DNA from: Flavobacterium glycines
Lineage (GTDB): Bacteria; Bacteroidota; Bacteroidia; Flavobacteriales; Flavobacteriaceae
Length of the DNA: 64,000 nucleotides
Assembly (NCBI RefSeq): GCF_900100165.1
Contig: NZ_FNEO01000006.1
Span: 119,045-183,044, forward strand
Direction: 5' to 3'
This document shows, piece by piece, positions 61,879 through 64,000 of this stretch. A program made the translations under genes and the position numbers. A model generated the notes under the pieces. The model was given only the letters and a program-made list of their open reading frames with translations, was not told the DNA's origin and searched no databases. Numbering within the stretch: the first letter of the stretch is position 1; every line of letters begins with the position of its first letter.

Positions 61879-62037
61879 ATGATGAAAACTTTAAATCAAA
61901 CGGCTCGCCTCGGTTACTGGGCAAACATTATTAATCTTCTAATTAGAAAACAGAAATGGAAAGAGACTCCAAACCTAAATTCTATGAGAACCCTTACTTT
62001 ATCAATTTCGCCTCCACAGCCTTGTTTGAAACAGTAA
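61879..62037 (+). CDS. Possible 52-residue small protein in a self-contained transcript
   Basis: The frame runs MMKTLNQTARLGYWANIIN..., with RKQKWKETPNLNS in the middle and ends SPPQPCLKQ. It lies between a good promoter (61760-61790) and a tetraloop terminator (62078-62103). No homologue is recognised. It may be a real small protein, a leader peptide, or a chance frame in a regulatory RNA of about 300 nt. The promoter-terminator pairing is firmer than the coding call. The stretch 61707-62306 holds no other gene. Confidence 0.4.
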   Translation: MMKTLNQTARLGYWANIINLLIRKQKWKETPNLNSMRTLTLSISPPQPCLKQ

Positions 62038-62075
62038 GATGGATAATCTCATTAAAAGGATAATAACCTTTAAGA

Positions 62076-62103
62076 AGCCCAACTTCGGTTGGGTTTTCTT
62101 TTT
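62076..62103 (+). terminator. Tetraloop terminator
   Basis: GCCCAAC-TTCG-GTTGGGTTTTCTTTTT: stable UUCG-capped stem with a U-rich tail, 40 bp after the small frame at 61879-62037. Confidence 0.85.
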
Positions 62104-62306
62104 AGTCTCTAAGAGTATCTCCAATTATAATATTAGGAGCGTCTCTTTAAACGACTCTGCAAAGATAATCACAGTCTAAACTAACAATCTAATAAAAACG
62201 ATACTATTTATCTATATAAACGACACCTTTTATAACAAAAGTTTATACAACATAAACAAAAGTTTTAATTTTTAAACAAACACACAATTTCAAAGAACTT
62301 AACTAT

Positions 62307-62519
62307 ATGAAAACAATCAAAATTATCGACTGTAATAATAACGAACAAAACCTAAACGTAGATAAAATCTACAATGTTTCTTCTTATGAACCTGGTTTTA
62401 AACAACCCGCTATAACCGAAATATCTCTACATGAAAAAGACGATACTCATCCTTTTGCAGTATTTAAAACTTACGAAAGTGTTAACTCTCTTCTGTTAAG
62501 GTTGGAAGCTTGCAGGTAG
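62307..62519 (+). CDS. Small hypothetical protein (70 aa)
   Basis: 70 residues: MKTIKIIDCNNNEQNLNVDKI, then YNVSSYEPGFKQPAITEISLHEKDD. The beta-rich, non-repetitive composition looks like a real small protein. It is the only plus-strand gene in this array. Its last 38 bp overlap, tail to tail, a 50-codon minus-strand frame (62482-62634). The C-terminus (LLLRLEACR) may have been altered by the junction. No family recognised. Confidence 0.5.
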   Translation: MKTIKIIDCNNNEQNLNVDKIYNVSSYEPGFKQPAITEISLHEKDDTHPFAVFKTYESVNSLLLRLEACR

Positions 62520-62634
62520 TTTCTGCAATCTTTTTAAGATATTCTGCTGTTGATACTATAAAGTCATATGATTTTCCGCGGAGGAACTTTTCAGCAAATA
62601 ATATCGCATATTTATTTGGGTTTTCTTCTGTCAT
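62482..62634 (-). CDS. Small hypothetical protein (50 aa), too short for most gene callers
   Basis: MTEENPNKYAILFAEKFLRG, then KSYDFIVSTAEYLKKIAETT, ending TLTEES. The sequence predicts two amphipathic helices and looks protein-like. It is 45 bp downstream of attC-like palindrome D in minus orientation, the position and strand expected of a cassette gene. It converges on and overlaps the 62307 gene, so one of the two may be a false frame. Confidence 0.4.
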   Translation of the reverse strand: MTEENPNKYAILFAEKFLRGKSYDFIVSTAEYLKKIAETTCKLPTLTEES

Positions 62635-62678
62635 TTTTACATTGTCTTTTATACGCTTCGGCTTCTTTTTGCAATTAC

Positions 62679-62812
62679 CTACAACGTTCTCGCGCTACAG
62701 CGGGTTTGGGACTAAATTAAGCCCTATTTTCGGATTTGCCAAATCATCACAAATACAAAACCAACTTTCCATTAAGCCAATTGCCCAAATCCGTTGTAGC
62801 GTGTGTTAGTGG
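62679..62812 (-). repeat. attC-like imperfect palindrome D
   Basis: Minus strand CCACTAACACACGCTACAACGGATTTGGGC...CCCAAACCCGCTGTAGCGCGAGAACGTTGTAG. The inner arms GCTACAACGG / CCGCTGTAGC pair, and its loop closely matches copies A and C (TTAAGCC, GGATTTGCC, CAAATACAAAACCA). It starts 20 bp after the stop of the GIY-YIG-like gene. Confidence 0.65.
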
Positions 62813-62831
62813 CTGGCTCTTAAGGGTTGAA

Positions 62832-63386
62832 TTATTTATGCTTACCTAAAATTGGCTTTAAATGTTTGGCTAAATCATTTTCTAAAACTTCCATTAGATT
62901 AATCATTTCAGGTTCAAACTCAAAAACAGTTAATTTTAAATTCAAATTAAGTTCTTTTGTCCAATAAAACAGTTGTAATCCTTGAGTTCTATTTACTTTA
63001 TAATATCCTAAATGCTGAATAAGTCTTCCCCAAAAATGGCGCTTAACTTTTCCTACGTAAAGTATTTTGCTTTCTATTATTTTACTTTTGATAGCAGGAA
63101 TTGATTTCGAATTTTCGCTAATTGAATATTGTTTTATTTTGTCAATTATTTCGGATGTTAAGTTCTCTGAAGTTATTTCAAAGTAATACAAACAAGGTCC
63201 AACTAATTCTTTTAGTTCAGTAAACATTTTTTCATATTTATCTGAATTAGTAATGTCAATATGATTATAATCTTCTAAATCGCAACAATTAATATTAAAT
63301 TCTTTTGTTCTTTTTACTCCGTTTTTAGATAAGTTTTGCAAAGGAATAACAGCATTTCTGCTAATTTCTTTAATCGTGTTTTCCAT
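62832..63386 (-). CDS. GIY-YIG nuclease-like protein
   Basis: 184 residues. The C-terminal 90 residues show GIY-YIG elements: CLYYFEIT (first strand), ILYVGKVKRHFWGRLIQH (second strand plus the Arg/His helix) and a helix with Glu in LMEVLENDLAKHLKPILG. The N-terminal 60 residues are unlike known domains. It could be a small endonuclease or an inactive derivative; the assignment rests on motif pattern only. It sits between attC-like palindromes D and F. Confidence 0.6.
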   Translation of the reverse strand: MENTIKEISRNAVIPLQNLSKNGVKRTKEFNINCCDLEDYNHIDITNSDKYEKMFTELKELVGPCLYYFEITSENLTSEIIDKIKQYSISENSKSIPAIKSKIIESKILYVGKVKRHFWGRLIQHLGYYKVNRTQGLQLFYWTKELNLNLKLTVFEFEPEMINLMEVLENDLAKHLKPILGKHK

Positions 63387-63427
63387 ATAAATTTTCTTTT
63401 TTCTGCGTTTTTTTTGGCGAGCTTGCC

Positions 63428-63551
63428 ACTAACGTTCCTTGGCTTTGCGACAGTTGCGATGCCAGCGAACGAATTATTTTCTGTTAAAGATATACGTTTT
63501 TCGTGAACGCATAAAAACAAAAACCAGCAATTGCGCGAAACCGCTGTTAGC
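63428..63551 (-). repeat. attC-like imperfect palindrome F
   Basis: The plus strand reads CACTAACGTTCCTTGGCTTTGCGACAGTTGC ... GCAATTGCGCGAAACCGCTGTTAGCGG. The outer CTAAC/GTTAG boxes and inner arms TTTGCGACAGTTGC / GCAATTGCGCGAAA pair imperfectly. The stop codon of the 63547-63969 gene lies within its outer box (CGCTAACAG on the minus strand). Confidence 0.65.
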
Positions 63552-63969
63552 GGTAGTTTTCGTACTTCGCTGATAACTTATCATTCAAGTAATCAGACAG
63601 CTTTTCATAATCCTTTGAATTTCGTTCAAACAATCTGATTTTTTCTCCTTCAATATTTATGATTATTTCGTTTCCGGTTTTAATTCCTAATAGATTATAA
63701 TGGTTTTCAGTCCAACTTGAAATTGCTTTTAAATCGTATCTTTTTTGATCTGAAAAAGTCTGATTGATTATTAAATCATTCTCAATGAGATTAAAATACT
63801 TGATTCTTTTAATTCTTCTTATTTCCAGTATTATAAATGCTAAACCCATTAATATTAAAGCCGTTTTTTCCCATAGTTGATTCGACCTTTCTGTAAAAGC
63901 GAAAATTAGAACGCTTAATAAAAGCGTTACTAAAATAATCTGTAATATATTTTTTGTTGTCTGTGTCAT
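63547..63969 (-). CDS. Hypothetical membrane protein with PH-like domain
   Basis: 140 residues. Two adjacent helices (ILQIILVTLLLSVLIFAF at about 9-26 and TALILMGLAFIILEIRR at about 36-52) are followed by a cytosolic beta-rich domain (NLIENDLIINQTFSDQKRYDL, EIIINIEGEKIRLF) resembling bacterial PH domains, and a C-terminal helix. Function unknown. The last codons and TAA are formed inside attC-like palindrome F, as in integron cassettes. Confidence 0.7.
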   Translation of the reverse strand: MTQTTKNILQIILVTLLLSVLIFAFTERSNQLWEKTALILMGLAFIILEIRRIKRIKYFNLIENDLIINQTFSDQKRYDLKAISSWTENHYNLLGIKTGNEIIINIEGEKIRLFERNSKDYEKLSDYLNDKLSAKYENYR

Positions 63970-63993
63970 GTCTGTGTGGCGAGAAAATTACCG

Positions 63994-64000
63994 CTAACGT
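63994..64000 (-). repeat. Start of a further attC-like palindrome at the window edge
   Basis: ACCGCTAACGT at the last bases repeats the CTAACGT left end of the other copies, 25 bp upstream of the 63547-63969 gene. The array therefore continues past the window. Confidence 0.4.

Noticed and set aside
62510..62809. 99-codon plus-strand frame
   Set aside because: It covers palindrome D and the antisense of a more plausible small minus-strand gene.
63314..63520. 68-codon minus-strand frame overlapping the start of the GIY-YIG-like gene
   Set aside because: It lies mostly inside attC-like palindrome F and its translation is Lys/Asn-rich without structure, a by-product of the repeat.
59950..64000. 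An integron integrase or other recombinase gene for the palindrome array
   Set aside because: No tyrosine or serine recombinase motif was found on either strand of the window; the attC-like interpretation therefore remains structural only.

Overview
The window looks like chromosome of a Flavobacterium-like member of the Bacteroidota. It is AT-rich. Its promoters are of the TTTG-N19-TANNTTTG type with no obvious Shine-Dalgarno sites. It carries a SusC/SusD pair, TonB-dependent receptors, a type IX secretion (T9SS) sorting tail and a large Bacteroidota-type SecA. The species cannot be fixed from the sequence alone. No rRNA, tRNA, CRISPR array, prophage or transposase gene was recognised.

Layout. 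1-5.4 kb: a cut-off secreted HEFGH-type metallopeptidase-like gene, an HxlR regulator divergent from two short-chain dehydrogenases and a quinone-oxidoreductase-like enzyme, a signal-peptide remnant of a lost paralogue, and a secreted beta-propeller protein. 5.5-8.0 kb: three orphan genes separated by ~130-bp imperfect palindromes that resemble integron attC sites. 8.1-16.0 kb: a complete trp operon (trpE-G-D-C-F-B-A, minus strand) behind a three-Trp-codon leader peptide and attenuator. A four-helix-bundle (S23-type) gene and a gamma-glutamylcyclotransferase-like gene are inserted in it. 16.1-20.1 kb: a beta-helix protein and a MarR-nitroreductase-YceI cluster with a second YceI. 20.4-30.1 kb: a GH78 rhamnosidase, CbpM/CbpA-type co-chaperones, a Kef-type antiporter, purB, a sirtuin and a SpoU-type RNA methyltransferase. 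30.2-34.5 kb: a TonB receptor/PepSY uptake cluster. 34.7-37.6 kb: lipoproteins and repeats. 37.9-44.0 kb: secA, a DUF2795 gene, a PduO-type adenosyltransferase, a LolD-like ATPase and a methyltransferase.

44.1-58.9 kb is a sugar-use region. A polysaccharide-utilisation locus (SusC, SusD, exported Gfo/Idh oxidoreductase, GH28, cupin, DUF1080) lies beside a tight four-gene operon: RuBisCO-like protein, DUF1537 acid-sugar kinase, Asp/Glu-racemase-like protein and BASS transporter. The kinase plus RuBisCO-like pair matches the 3-oxo-isoapionate steps described for D-apiose/apionate catabolism. With GH28 next door, the region may use an apiose-bearing pectin. This is an inference. Two sets of palindromic operators (GTAATCGATTAC and TTTTCGAAAA) mark its two promoter regions.

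59-64 kb: an HTH/DUF2975 pair, then a second array of orphan minus-strand genes (SUKH/SMI1-like, unknown, GIY-YIG-like, PH-like). Each gene ends in or within about 20 bp of an attC-like palindrome. It runs off the right edge, and no integrase is in view. A second repeat family, REP-like hairpins preceded by GTAG/GTGG, sits at several junctions, including the ends of both cassette-like arrays.
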